From Blastococcus sp. TF02A-26 (lineage in GTDB: Bacteria; Actinomycetota; Actinomycetes; Mycobacteriales; Geodermatophilaceae), in NCBI RefSeq assembly GCF_003319125.1, contig NZ_QOHG01000003.1, positions 186,001 to 250,000 on the forward strand: a DNA stretch of 64,000 nt, read 5' to 3'. The stretch's first letter is position 1. Each line of letters starts with the position of its first letter. The translations under genes and the position numbers were made by a program. The notes under the pieces are model-generated. The model searched no databases. It was given only the letters and a program-made list of their open reading frames with translations, and had not been told where the DNA came from. Shown here one piece after another: positions 1-8,359 of this stretch.

Positions 1-1015
1 CCTCCAGCGGGGGCATGGGCCGGGCGGAGGTGCGCGGCCCCGTCGCCGCGGCCACCGGGGCCGCGTCCAGGACCTGGGTGCTGGGCTCCTCGTCGGGCTC
101 GGCGGGCATGGTGACCACCTGCGTGGTGGCGACGGCCGCGGCGGCCATGCCGGTGCCGGCCGGCGCCCGGCTGCCCACGGCGGCGGCCACGGCCCGGATC
201 GCCGCGGCGAAGGCGGCGCCGTCGTCGAACCGGTCCTCGGGGTGCTTCTCCAGCGACCGGGCGAGCAGCTGCCGAACGGCGAGCGGGACGTCGGCGGGCA
301 GCGGCGGCGGCGGCCGGTTGATGTGCGCCAGCGCGATCGCCACCTGGGAGGTGCCGTCGAACGGCCGGGAACCGGTCAGGCACTCGTAGCCGACGACGCC
401 GAGCGAGTAGACGTCGGAGGCTGCAGTGACCTCGAAGCCCTGCGCCTGCTCGGGGGAGAGGTACTGGGCGGTGCCGACGACCATGCCGGTGCGGGTGAGC
501 GGTGTCGCGTCCCGGGCGCGGGCGATGCCGAAGTCGGTCAGCTTCACCACGCCGTCGGGCCGGACGATGAGGTTGCCGGGCTTGATGTCGCGGTGGACGA
601 CGCCGGCGGCGTGCGCGGCGGAGAGCCCGTCGGCGGCCTGGCCCAGGACGTGCAGCGTCCAGTCGACGGGGAGGCGGCCCTCCTCGTGCAGGATCGTCAC
701 CAGCGGCTGGCCCTCGACCAGCTCCATGACGAGGAACGCGAGGCGCTGGCCGGGGTTGCGCTCGTCCTCGGTCTCGCCGTAGTCGTAGACCGACGCGATG
801 TTCGGGTGCGACAGCGCGGCGGTGTGCCGGGCCTCGTTGCGGAACCGGGCCACGAAGCTCGGGTCGCCGGTGAACTCGCTGCGGAGCACCTTGGCCGCGA
901 CCACTCGGTCCAGGACGCGGTCGCGGGCCCGCCAGACCTCCCCCATCCCGCCGGTGGCGATGGGGGAGGTGATCTCGTACCGCCCGGCGAGGACGGTGCC
1001 CGTCGAGAGCGCCAT
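1..1015 (-). CDS. pknA: Serine/threonine protein kinase, PknA-like (C-terminus beyond window)
   Basis: Membrane-type Hanks kinase that phosphorylates cell-wall and division proteins. The ATG overlaps the pbpA stop by one base (TGATG). The N-terminus shows a glycine loop (IATGGMGEVW), the VAAK lysine, HRDIKPGN, DFGIA and an activation loop with TRTGMVVGTAQYLSPEQ, so all catalytic residues are present. The kinase domain covers roughly residues 1-275, and an Ala/Pro/Thr-rich juxtamembrane stretch follows to the window edge; the membrane segment and any extracellular part lie outside. Position directly after pbpA matches pknA of the mycobacterial order fhaA-fhaB-pstP-rodA-pbpA-pknA-pknB, which is the only reason for the symbol. 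PknB-type kinases carry PASTA repeats, which cannot be checked here. Confidence 0.9.
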   Translation of the reverse strand, partial: MALSTGTVLAGRYEITSPIATGGMGEVWRARDRVLDRVVAAKVLRSEFTGDPSFVARFRNEARHTAALSHPNIASVYDYGETEDERNPGQRLAFLVMELVEGQPLVTILHEEGRLPVDWTLHVLGQAADGLSAAHAAGVVHRDIKPGNLIVRPDGVVKLTDFGIARARDATPLTRTGMVVGTAQYLSPEQAQGFEVTAASDVYSLGVVGYECLTGSRPFDGTSQVAIALAHINRPPPPLPADVPLAVRQLLARSLEKHPEDRFDDGAAFAAAIRAVAAAVGSRAPAGTGMAAAAVATTQVVTMPAEPDEEPSTQVLDAAPVAAATGPRTSARPMPPLE

Positions 1016-2463
1016 CAGCCGCCACCGCCTTCGAGGTAGGCCTCCATGACCCGGCGGGCGATCGGTGCGGACACGTCGCCACCGGTACCCCCGCCGTTCG
1101 CGACGAAGACGGCGACGGCGATCTGCGGGTCGTCCGCCGGCGCGAAGCCGATGAACCAGTTGTGGTCGGGGACGTCCGGGGCGACCTGGGCGGTGCCGGT
1201 CTTGCCGGCGACGTCGATCCCGGGGATGCGGGCGGCCCGGCCGCTGCCCTCGGCGACGACGCTGACCATCATCTCGGTCAGCTGGTCGGCGACCTCGGGG
1301 CTCACCGGCTCGGAGAGCTCGTCGGGGTCGGCCTGCTCGATGACCGTCAGGTCGGGCGCGCGGAGCTGGTCGACCAGGTAGGGCCGCATCAGCGTGCCGT
1401 CGTTGGCGACCCCGGCGGCGACCATGGCCGCCTGCAGGGGGGTCATGCGGACGTCGCGCTGGCCGATCGAGGACTGCCCGAGGGCGGCGTCGCTCTCGAT
1501 GTCGCCGACGCTGCTGCCCACGGTGCCCATGGGGATGTCCAGCCCCTCGCCGTCCATGCCGAACGCCTCGGCCATCTCCCGGACGCGGTCCTCGCCGAGC
1601 TCGATGCCGAGCAGGGCGAAGGCGGTGTTGCAGGAGATGGTCAGCGCGTCGATCAGCGGCTGCTCGCCGCTGGGGTCGCACCGCGAGCCGTTGAAGTTCT
1701 CCAGCGTCGTCGACGTGCCGGGCAGGGTGAGCAGGTCCGGAGCCGGGATGACGGTGTCGGGGGTGTACTCGCCGCTGGACAGGGCGGCGGCGGACACGAT
1801 CACCTTGAACACCGAGCCGGGCGGGTAGTTGTCGCTGATGGCCCGGTTCAGCCGAGGGTCGGGGTCGGCGGCCTCGAGGCCCGCGGCGTAGTCGGCGACC
1901 CCCTGGGCGTCGTGGCTGGAGAGCAGGTTCGGGTCGAAGGTCGGCGTGCTCGCCAGCGCGAGGATCGCGCCCGTGCTGGGCTCCAGCGCCACGACGGCGC
2001 CGGTGACGCCCTCCAGCCCGGCCATCGCCGCCTGCTGCGTCGCCGCGTCCAGCGTCAGGACGACGTCGCCGCCGGAGGGGTCGCGGCCGGTGAACAGATC
2101 GCTCAGCCGCTGGGTGAACAACCGGGCGTCGTCGCCGGTCAGCACGTCGTTCTCGGTCCGCTCGATGCCGCGGGCGCCGTACCGGACGGAGTAGTAGCCC
2201 GTGACCGCGGCGTACAGCGGCCCCTGCGGGTACTGGCGCAGGTAGGTCAGGTCGTCGTCGGTCTCGACCGAGAGCGCGATCTCCGTGCCGTCGACGACGA
2301 TCGAGCCGCGCTGCCGGTCGTACTCCTCGTAGATCACCCGGCGGTTGCCCGGGTCGGCGCGCAGCTCCTCGGAGCGGACCACCTGGATGTAGTTGACGTT
2401 GACGATGAGCAGCGTGAAGAGGACGAGCACGCTGATCGCGACGCGGCGCAGCGGGGCGTTCAC
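1015..2463 (-). CDS. pbpA: Penicillin-binding protein, class B transpeptidase (PbpA-like)
   Basis: Septal or elongation peptidoglycan transpeptidase, 482 aa. One N-terminal membrane anchor at about residues 9-28, then a dimerisation region and a transpeptidase domain. The active-site motifs are complete: SVFK with nucleophile Ser217, SCN at 277-279 and KTG at 421-423. The GTG start overlaps the rodA stop (GTGA), so translation is probably coupled. It is the partner transpeptidase of the RodA glycosyltransferase encoded just upstream. In mycobacteria the homologue is a substrate of the kinases of the same cluster; that link is family knowledge, not visible here. Confidence 0.95.
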   Translation of the reverse strand: MNAPLRRVAISVLVLFTLLIVNVNYIQVVRSEELRADPGNRRVIYEEYDRQRGSIVVDGTEIALSVETDDDLTYLRQYPQGPLYAAVTGYYSVRYGARGIERTENDVLTGDDARLFTQRLSDLFTGRDPSGGDVVLTLDAATQQAAMAGLEGVTGAVVALEPSTGAILALASTPTFDPNLLSSHDAQGVADYAAGLEAADPDPRLNRAISDNYPPGSVFKVIVSAAALSSGEYTPDTVIPAPDLLTLPGTSTTLENFNGSRCDPSGEQPLIDALTISCNTAFALLGIELGEDRVREMAEAFGMDGEGLDIPMGTVGSSVGDIESDAALGQSSIGQRDVRMTPLQAAMVAAGVANDGTLMRPYLVDQLRAPDLTVIEQADPDELSEPVSPEVADQLTEMMVSVVAEGSGRAARIPGIDVAGKTGTAQVAPDVPDHNWFIGFAPADDPQIAVAVFVANGGGTGGDVSAPIARRVMEAYLEGGGG

Positions 2464-3905
2464 GGCCGCACCACCTCGGTCGGGGCCTCGCCGAGCATGG
2501 CGCGCTGCGGAGGACCGGGCTGGACCGGCGGCGCGGCGGGCCGGCGGGCGGCGTCGCTGATCCGGACGAGGATGGCCAGCAGCGCGAAGTTGGCGACCAG
2601 CGAGGAGCCGCCGTAGGCCACGAACGGTGTGGTCAGGCCGGTCAGCGGCAGCAGCCCGGTCACGCCGCCGAGGACGACGAACACCTGCCAGGCGACGGCG
2701 AAGGCCAGGCCGGCGGCGAGCAGCTTGCCGAAGGCGTCCCGGACGATCAGCGAGCTGCGCAGGCCGCGCTCGACCAGCACGAGGTAGACGATGATCACCG
2801 CGACCAGGCCGAAGAGCCCGAGCTCCTCGCCGATGGCGGCGGCGATGAAGTCGCTCTTGGCCACCGGGACCTGGTCGGGGCGCCCGCCGCCGAGACCGGC
2901 GCCGAACAGGCCGCCGGTGCCGAGCCCGAGCAGCGACTGGACCATCTGGTAGCCGCCCTCGTCCCGGTAGGCGAACGGGTCGAGCCAGGTGTCCACGCGC
3001 ACCTGCACGTGACCGAACAGCTGGTAGGCGAGGAACGCCCCGGCGCCGAACAGCCCGACGCCGATGACCAGCCAGCTCGCCCGCTCGGTGGCGACGTAGA
3101 GCATCACCACGAAGATGCCGAACAGCAGCAGCGAGCTGCCCAGGTCGCGCTCGAAGACGAGGACCAGGATCGACAGCAGCCAGGCGACCACCACCGGGCC
3201 CAGGTCGCGGCCGCGGGGCAGCTCCAGCCCCATCACCCGCCGGCTGGCCAGGGCGAGCACGTCGCGCTTGTCGACCAGATAGGCCGCGAAGAAGACGATC
3301 AGGCAGATCTTGGCGAACTCACCGGGCTGGATGCTGAAGCCGGCGAGCCGGATCCAGATCTTGGCGCCGTTGACCGACGAGATCGACGCCGGCAGGACCG
3401 CGGGCAGCGCCAGCAGCAGCAGACCCACGAGGGCCAGCGTGTAGGCGAAGCGGGACAGCAGCCGGTGGTCGCGGATCACCAGCAGCACGGCGACGAACAG
3501 GCCCACGCCGAGGGTGGCCCAGACCAGCTGGACCGGGGCGTCCTCGCGGGTCGCGGTCGCCCCGACCTGCTCGCCGGCGAGGTCCAGGCGGTGGATCATC
3601 GTCAGACCCAGCCCGCTGAGCAGGGCGACGGCGGGCAGGAGCAGCGGGTCGGCGTAGGGAGCGAACCGGCGCACGACGACGTGCATCACCGCCCACAGCG
3701 CGGTGAACCAGCCGCCGAAGGCGGCCAGCTCGGGCCGCAGCGACCCGGTGACGGTGATGTCGACGACGCACTGCGCGGCCAGCGTGATGACGACGGCGAA
3801 GGCGAGCATGACGAGCTCGGTCCCCCGCCGCGTCGGGACCGCCGGGGCCGTGCCCGGGGCGCCGGCCGCACCGGCGACCTGCGGAGCGGGATCGGCGCCG
3901 GTCAT
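2460..3905 (-). CDS. rodA: RodA/FtsW/SpoVE-family peptidoglycan glycosyltransferase
   Basis: SEDS-family polymerase that makes glycan strands from lipid II in the membrane, 481 aa with about ten to twelve hydrophobic segments. Typical family stretches are visible, including the FAKICLIVF segment, ERDLGSSLLLFGIF and the C-terminal GLTTPFVAYGGSSL. The ATG was chosen because it overlaps the pstP stop (TGATG); the frame stays open far upstream, but that part is antisense-like sequence inside pstP. A Pro/Ala-rich cytosolic N-terminus of about 30 residues precedes the first membrane segment. It sits between pstP and pbpA in one tight operon. Confidence 0.94.
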   Translation of the reverse strand: MTGADPAPQVAGAAGAPGTAPAVPTRRGTELVMLAFAVVITLAAQCVVDITVTGSLRPELAAFGGWFTALWAVMHVVVRRFAPYADPLLLPAVALLSGLGLTMIHRLDLAGEQVGATATREDAPVQLVWATLGVGLFVAVLLVIRDHRLLSRFAYTLALVGLLLLALPAVLPASISSVNGAKIWIRLAGFSIQPGEFAKICLIVFFAAYLVDKRDVLALASRRVMGLELPRGRDLGPVVVAWLLSILVLVFERDLGSSLLLFGIFVVMLYVATERASWLVIGVGLFGAGAFLAYQLFGHVQVRVDTWLDPFAYRDEGGYQMVQSLLGLGTGGLFGAGLGGGRPDQVPVAKSDFIAAAIGEELGLFGLVAVIIVYLVLVERGLRSSLIVRDAFGKLLAAGLAFAVAWQVFVVLGGVTGLLPLTGLTTPFVAYGGSSLVANFALLAILVRISDAARRPAAPPVQPGPPQRAMLGEAPTEVVRP

Positions 3906-5317
3906 CACTCCGCCTCCCGGCAGTCCCGTTCCGTGCCGGCCGAGGAGGAGTCCTCGCTCGAGGTGGGCCCTGTGGTGGTGCTGGGGGTGCTGGTCTCCGG
4001 CAGCGAGCCCACCGCGGGCGGAGACGACGGGAGGCCGGGCGGCACGAGCGGCGACGGCTCCGGCGTCGGCGTCGGCGTCGGCGTGCTCGGGGCGGGCTCG
4101 GGCTCCTCCTCGCACCGCGGCAGGGACTGCTCGCGGAGCAGGTCCACCCGGTCCTCGGCGGCCGCCCGGTCGTCGACGGTGATGCCGTCGGTGACCTTGC
4201 CGCGGACGTCCTGGCTGAGGTCGGCCACCGCGATGTCGGTGCCCTCCTCCTCGCGGTACAGGTCCACGCCGAGCACGGAGGCGTTGATGCCCCGGTACAC
4301 CGCCACGGTCTCGGTGTCCTCGTCCACGCCGACGAACCAGTGGTCGAGGACCCAGGCGTAGGCGCCGACCCCGGCACCGGCCAGGACCACCAGGGTGGCG
4401 AGCGCGAACCACCAGCGGCGGCGGGTGCGCCGGCGGTCCGGTGCCGGCGCGGCCGCCATCGGCGCCGACGCCGGCGGGGGCGGGGGAGGCGGGTCGGCCA
4501 GGGCCGCCCGGCCGGCGGCCGATCCGGGGTCGACGGCCCGCTGGCCGATGTTGGCCCCGGCGGCGCCGTCGACGACCGGCTCGGTCGTCATGCCCGAGCC
4601 GTCGTCCTCGACGACGTCGGCGACGATCACCGTGATGTTGTCCGGACCGCCGCTGCGCAGCGCCAGCTCGATGAGCCGGTCCGCGCACGACTGCGGGTCC
4701 GGGTCGGCGAGCGTGGTGGCGATGGTCTCCTCGCTGACCACGCCGGACAGCCCGTCGGAGCACAGCAGGTAGCGGTCGCCGGCGCGCGCCTCGCGCATCG
4801 AGAGGTCGGGGTCGACGTCCTGGCCGTTCAGCGCCCGCAGCAGCAGGGAGCGCTGCGGGTGGTGGTTGGCCTCCTCCTGCGTGATCCGGCCGTCGTCGAT
4901 GAGCGTCTGCACGAAGGTGTCGTCGTGGGTGATCTGGGTCAGCTCGCCGTCGCGCAGCAGGTAGGCGCGGGAGTCGCCGACGTGGCACAGGGCCAGGCGG
5001 CCACCGGCGAACAGGACGGCGGTGAGCGTGGTGCCCATGCCCTCGAGCTGCGGGGACTCGCGGATCACCTCGCGCAGGTGCTCGCTGCCGTCGAAGACCG
5101 CCGACCGCAGGGCCTGCAGCATGTCGCTGGGCGGCGCGTCCTCGTCGAGGTGCTCCAGGGCGGCGATGACCACCTTGCTGGCGACGTCGCCGGCGGCGTG
5201 GCCGCCCATGCCGTCGGCGACGGCGAGCAGCCGCGGCCCGGCGTAGACGGAGTCCTGGTTGTTGCCGCGGACCAGGCCGCGGTCGGATCGTGCCGCGTAG
5301 CGCAGCGCGAGGGTCAT
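3905..5317 (-). CDS. pstP: PP2C-family Ser/Thr phosphatase PstP
   Basis: Metal-dependent phosphatase opposing the cluster's kinases, 470 aa. The PP2C domain (residues 1 to about 240) shows RGNNQD, the metal-binding DGMGGHAAG, GTTLTA, HVGDSRAYLLRDG, LLCSDGL and GGPDNITV. A Pro/Ala-rich linker, one membrane segment (FALATLVVLAGAGVGAYAW) and an extracellular domain with a Pro/Thr/Ser-rich C-terminal tail follow. The ATG start has GGAGGG about 10 bases upstream, whereas the longer open frame reaches back into fhaB. It lies between fhaB and rodA. Confidence 0.95.
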   Translation of the reverse strand: MTLALRYAARSDRGLVRGNNQDSVYAGPRLLAVADGMGGHAAGDVASKVVIAALEHLDEDAPPSDMLQALRSAVFDGSEHLREVIRESPQLEGMGTTLTAVLFAGGRLALCHVGDSRAYLLRDGELTQITHDDTFVQTLIDDGRITQEEANHHPQRSLLLRALNGQDVDPDLSMREARAGDRYLLCSDGLSGVVSEETIATTLADPDPQSCADRLIELALRSGGPDNITVIVADVVEDDGSGMTTEPVVDGAAGANIGQRAVDPGSAAGRAALADPPPPPPPASAPMAAAPAPDRRRTRRRWWFALATLVVLAGAGVGAYAWVLDHWFVGVDEDTETVAVYRGINASVLGVDLYREEEGTDIAVADLSQDVRGKVTDGITVDDRAAAEDRVDLLREQSLPRCEEEPEPAPSTPTPTPTPEPSPLVPPGLPSSPPAVGSLPETSTPSTTTGPTSSEDSSSAGTERDCREAE

Positions 5318-5345
5318 CGGGTGCGGCCCTCCCGGGTGTCGGCGC

Positions 5346-5807
5346 TCATGACCGCAGTTCCAGGGCGGTCTGGCCGATGCGGATCGGCTGCCCCGGTGCG
5401 ACCAGCAGCGGACCCTGGACCCGCTGCTGGTCCAGGAACGTGCCGTTGGTGGAGCCCAGGTCCTCGACGTACCACTGGCCACCCCTGTTGGTCAGCCGGG
5501 CGTGCCGGGAACTGGCGAAGTCGTCGGTCAGCACGAGCGTGGAGTCGTCGGCCCTCCCGATGAGGATCGGGTGCTCGCCGAGGGTGATCCTCGTGCCGGC
5601 CAGCGGACCCGCGGTCACGACCAGTGTCCGTGGCCCCTTGTTCTTCCGCTTGCCGGGTGCCGCGGCCCGCGGCGGGACGGCCGCCACCCGGCCGGCGCGA
5701 CCACCGAAGAGGTCGGCGCGGACCACGCGGAACGCGGCGAAGATGAACAGCCAGAGCAGCAGGAGGAAGCCGAACCGGAAGATCTGCAGGACGATCTCGG
5801 CCGTCAC
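5346..5807 (-). CDS. fhaB: FHA-domain membrane protein FhaB (FipA-like)
   Basis: Phosphothreonine-reading adaptor of 153 aa, close to the length of mycobacterial FhaB. A single N-terminal membrane segment (about residues 5-26) is followed by a basic linker and a C-terminal FHA domain with the motifs IGRADDSTLVL, SSRHARL and DLGSTNGTFLD. GTG start. It sits 28 bases before pstP and 40 bases after fhaA, so it is probably cotranscribed with both. In mycobacteria the homologue links kinase signalling to the division machinery. Confidence 0.93.
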   Translation of the reverse strand: MTAEIVLQIFRFGFLLLLWLFIFAAFRVVRADLFGGRAGRVAAVPPRAAAPGKRKNKGPRTLVVTAGPLAGTRITLGEHPILIGRADDSTLVLTDDFASSRHARLTNRGGQWYVEDLGSTNGTFLDQQRVQGPLLVAPGQPIRIGQTALELRS

Positions 5808-5847
5808 GGGGTCGCCGCCCCGGCGGTGTGCAGGCGCACGAGCCCTC

Positions 5848-6666
5848 TCACGCCCCGTCCTGCCGGTAGACCAGCACGGAGTGGCCGATCCGGATGACGT
5901 CGCCGTCGGCCAGGGCCTGCCGGGTGATCCGGCGGCCGTTCACGAGGGTGCCGTTGGTGGAGCCGAGGTCCTCGACGTAGGCGGTGCCGCCCTCGAGGAC
6001 GACGTCGACGTGCTTGCGGCTCACGCCGGTGTCGGGCAGCCGGATGTCGGCGTCGGTGCCACGGCCGATGACGTTCCGGCCGGTGGTGAGCTCGTGCCGG
6101 GTGCCGGGACCGTCGACCATCAGCACGTGCGTGACGCCGGGGTGCGAGCCGGCCCGGCCCACGACCGCGGACGGCTGCTGGCGGCCGGTGTCGGTGGCCA
6201 TCCGGCCGCGCAGCGGGGGCAGCGGGGGGACGCCCTCGGCGCCCGGCACGCCCGGACCCACGGGGAGGACGTCGGCGCGCGACGCGGGGCGGGCCGGGTC
6301 GGCCACGTGCGAGCCGACCTCGAAGACCCCGGTGGGCAGCGAGTCGTCGAGCTGCAGGCGGACCTGGACCTCGCCGAAGAGCTGGTAGCCCTCGCCGGCG
6401 ATGTGCTCGGCGACCATGTCGGCCAGCTCGGCGGCCAGCTGCTCGGACCACTCGGCGAGGTTGTCGAAGTCGGCGCGGCCCAGCCGCACGTCGTACACGT
6501 TGGGCGCGAGCACACGCCCCTCGCCCAGCACCGAGCGCTGCTCGTCGGCCTCGCGGGTCAGGGCCTTGGCGATCTCGGCCGGGTGGACCTTGCCCTTGAA
6601 CAGCCGGGCGAAGGCCAGCCCGACCATCCCCTCCAGCCGCCGCTCGAAGCGCTGCAGCACACCCAC
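5848..6666 (-). CDS. fhaA: FhaA-like protein, DUF3662 domain plus FHA domain (short form)
   Basis: Regulatory adaptor with an N-terminal DUF3662/FhaA_N domain (FERRLEGMVGLAFARLFKG through about residue 120) and a C-terminal FHA domain (NVIGRGTDADIRL, VSRKHVDV, EDLGSTNGTLVNG). At 272 aa it is about half the length of the 527-aa M. tuberculosis protein: the long linker is reduced to about 60 residues. The GTG start was chosen for the GGAGGAG located seven bases upstream. It is the first gene of the leftward cluster and is divergent from tRNA-Leu. In mycobacteria FhaA binds the phosphorylated MviN pseudokinase domain. Confidence 0.92.
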   Translation of the reverse strand: MGVLQRFERRLEGMVGLAFARLFKGKVHPAEIAKALTREADEQRSVLGEGRVLAPNVYDVRLGRADFDNLAEWSEQLAAELADMVAEHIAGEGYQLFGEVQVRLQLDDSLPTGVFEVGSHVADPARPASRADVLPVGPGVPGAEGVPPLPPLRGRMATDTGRQQPSAVVGRAGSHPGVTHVLMVDGPGTRHELTTGRNVIGRGTDADIRLPDTGVSRKHVDVVLEGGTAYVEDLGSTNGTLVNGRRITRQALADGDVIRIGHSVLVYRQDGA

Positions 6667-6814
6667 AGTCGCTCCTCCAGGCTCGTTCGGCACGGACGTC
6701 CGGTCCACCCGTGATCGTAGCCGGGCCCCGGCCCCCGGACCGGTTCGCCGGGCGCGACTCCCCGGACCGATCCGCACGTCCGCACCCCCCGCGGGGACCC
6801 TCTCCGGGGGCTGC

Positions 6815-6820
6815 TAATCT
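6815..6820 (+). promoter_or_regulatory. Possible -10 element of tRNA-Leu
   Basis: TAATCT lies 12 bases before the mature tRNA 5' end and fits the TANNNT actinobacterial -10 pattern. No clear -35 is seen, so this is weak. Confidence 0.35.
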
Positions 6821-6832
6821 CGTCGGGCGTCC

Positions 6833-6918
6833 GGGCAAGTGGCGGAATGGCAGACGCGCACGGTTCAGGTCCGTGTGTCCGAGAGGACGTGGGGGTTCAA
6901 CTCCCCCCTTGCCCACCA
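6833..6918 (+). tRNA. tRNA-Leu (anticodon CAG)
   Basis: An 86-nt class II tRNA. The acceptor stem GGGCAAG pairs with CTTGCCC, the anticodon stem CACGG/CCGTG encloses loop TTCAGGT with anticodon CAG, a long variable arm (GTCCGAGAGGAC) is present, and the T arm is GGGGG-TTCAACT-CCCCC. The discriminator A and CCA end are encoded. A leucine tRNA next to fhaA is also found in mycobacteria near the origin. Confidence 0.97.
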
Positions 6919-6920
6919 GC

Positions 6921-6959
6921 ACGGAGGAGCCGGTCCCCAGTGGGGGCCGGCTCCTCCGT
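6921..6959. terminator. Strong hairpin after tRNA-Leu
   Basis: A 13-bp perfect stem (ACGGAGGAGCCGG with its complement) encloses a loop that can add further CCCC/GGGG pairing. It begins three bases after the tRNA CCA and lies before the convergent universal stress gene, so it can terminate from both sides. There is no U tract, as is usual in this group. Confidence 0.8.
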
Positions 6960-6982
6960 CGTTGCGGGGTCGTTCGTCGGGG

Positions 6983-7378
6983 TCAGTGGGTGGCCTTGAC
7001 CGCCAGCACGGGACAGTCGGCGTCGAGCAGGATGCGCTGGGCCTGGCTGCCGAACAGCAGCTTCCCGGTGGGCGACCGGCGGCGCATGCCGATCACGAGC
7101 AGGCTCGCGCCGACCCGCTCGGCGGCGTCCACGATCTCCTCGGCGGCATCCCGGCCCCTGACGAGCTGCTCGATCTCGAACTGCACGCCGGCGGCGGACA
7201 GCCGCGCGCGCAGCCGCTCGACCTCGCCCTCGTCGAGGAACTTGGGGTCGTTGCTGGCGTCGCTCTGGCCGACGTTCACCAGGTGGAGGGACTCGCCGCG
7301 GCGGCCGGCCTCCTCGAGGGCCGCGTCCAGGGCGGCCTGTCCTTCAGCACTCGGCGTGTAGCCGACGACGACGGTCAT
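6983..7378 (-). CDS. Universal stress protein, UspA family (copy 1)
   Basis: A 131-aa single-domain USP. It starts with the beta-strand motif MTVVVGYTPSAEG and carries the nucleotide-loop region LLVIGMRRRSPTGKLLFGS followed by DADCPVLAVK. The glycine pattern resembles the ATP-binding type, although MRRR replaces the usual GxxG spacing. It is about 70% identical by eye to the next gene and probably arose by tandem duplication. TATGCT seven bases before the ATG suggests a separate leaderless promoter. Role: stress response; ligand unknown. Confidence 0.93.
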   Translation of the reverse strand: MTVVVGYTPSAEGQAALDAALEEAGRRGESLHLVNVGQSDASNDPKFLDEGEVERLRARLSAAGVQFEIEQLVRGRDAAEEIVDAAERVGASLLVIGMRRRSPTGKLLFGSQAQRILLDADCPVLAVKATH

Positions 7379-7385
7379 GCGGCGC

Positions 7386-7391
7386 AGCATA
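7386..7391 (-). promoter_or_regulatory. Predicted leaderless -10 box of USP copy 1
   Basis: TATGCT on the minus strand ends seven bases before the ATG, the spacing expected when transcription starts at the start codon. No Shine-Dalgarno sequence is visible. Confidence 0.5.
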
Positions 7392-7404
7392 GGGACGACA
7401 CGCG

Positions 7405-7800
7405 TCAGCCGGGGGCCTTCACCGCCAGGACCGGGCAGTCGGCGTCCAGCAGCACGCGCTGGGCCTGGCTGCCGAAGAGCAGCTTCCCGGTCGGCGTCCG
7501 GCGGCGCATACCGATCACGAGGACGCTGGCCCGCACCCGGGCGGCGGCCTCGACCAGCTCGTCGGCGGCGTCCCGCCCGCGGACGAGCTGCTCGATCTCG
7601 AAGGCGGCGCCGGCGAACAGCAGCCGGTCGGCCAGCCGGACCCGCTCGCCCTCGTCGAGGAAGCGCGGGTCGTTCGCGGCGTCGGGCAGGCCGACGTTCA
7701 CCACCAGCAGCGACTCCCGGCGCCGGTCGGCCTCGGCGAGCGCGGCCTCGAGCGCGGCCTCCCCGCTCGGGCCCGGCACGTAGCCGACGACGACGGTCAT
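7405..7800 (-). CDS. Universal stress protein, UspA family (copy 2)
   Basis: A 131-aa single-domain USP with MTVVVGYVPGPSG at the N-terminus and VLVIGMRRRTPTGKLLFGS plus DADCPVLAVK near the C-terminus. It is the paralogue of the downstream gene, has the same length and is separated from it by 26 bases. TAGGCT six bases before the ATG gives it its own likely leaderless promoter. Differences concentrate in the central helices, which suggests that the two copies may form heterodimers or respond to different signals (inference). Confidence 0.93.
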   Translation of the reverse strand: MTVVVGYVPGPSGEAALEAALAEADRRRESLLVVNVGLPDAANDPRFLDEGERVRLADRLLFAGAAFEIEQLVRGRDAADELVEAAARVRASVLVIGMRRRTPTGKLLFGSQAQRVLLDADCPVLAVKAPG

Positions 7801-7806
7801 GGCCGG

Positions 7807-7812
7807 AGCCTA
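7807..7812 (-). promoter_or_regulatory. Predicted leaderless -10 box of USP copy 2
   Basis: TAGGCT on the minus strand lies six bases before the ATG. It matches the arrangement at copy 1. Confidence 0.45.
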
Positions 7813-7851
7813 GGGACGGCCACGGCCGTCCGCACGGACCGCGCCGAGCGG

Positions 7852-8340
7852 TCAGGAGGGGAGCTGCGGTCGCTCGTCGGGCCCGCCGCGGCCCCCGGCC
7901 AGCGTCTGCGCCAGCAGGATCGCCCCCCAGGGGCCGATCACCCAGATCGGCCAGGGGTAGAGCCACTCCCCGGAGGCCAGCGAGGTGGCCAGCCAGATGG
8001 TGAGGACGATGGCACCGGTGGTCAGCCAGCTCGCCCACTCGCCGGCCCGGGTCCCGCCCCACCCGGACCGGCCCTGTCCGTCGGGCAGCCGACGCTCCGG
8101 GGCGGCGGTCGCACCGGCCGGGGGGACCGGGACGGGTGCGGCGCCGGACGGGCCGGCGGGCAGGGGCGGGAGGTCGGTCGTCAGCGCGTCCAGCTCGCCG
8201 TAGGTCCGGGCGGCGTAGGCGCGGGCGACCCGGTCCTCGTACTCGGCGACCTCGAGCCGGCCCGCGGCCATGTGCTCGCCGAGGAGGCCGGCCACGGCCG
8301 TGCGGTCGGCGTCGGCGGCGCGGAGGTGGGGCTCGGGCAT
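7852..8340 (-). CDS. DUF1707 domain membrane protein
   Basis: A 162-aa protein. Residues 4-60 form the actinobacterial DUF1707 domain (LRAADADRTAVAGLLGEHM, GRLEVAEYEDRV, ARTYGELDALTTDLP). A Pro/Ala linker and two membrane segments (about 105-125 and 128-150) follow. DUF1707 is a short domain thought to act in regulation or protein contacts at the membrane; its function is not established. CAGACT six bases before the ATG may be a weak leaderless -10. Confidence 0.88.
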   Translation of the reverse strand: MPEPHLRAADADRTAVAGLLGEHMAAGRLEVAEYEDRVARAYAARTYGELDALTTDLPPLPAGPSGAAPVPVPPAGATAAPERRLPDGQGRSGWGGTRAGEWASWLTTGAIVLTIWLATSLASGEWLYPWPIWVIGPWGAILLAQTLAGGRGGPDERPQLPS

Positions 8341-8359
8341 GTGTCCAGTCTGGACCCGG

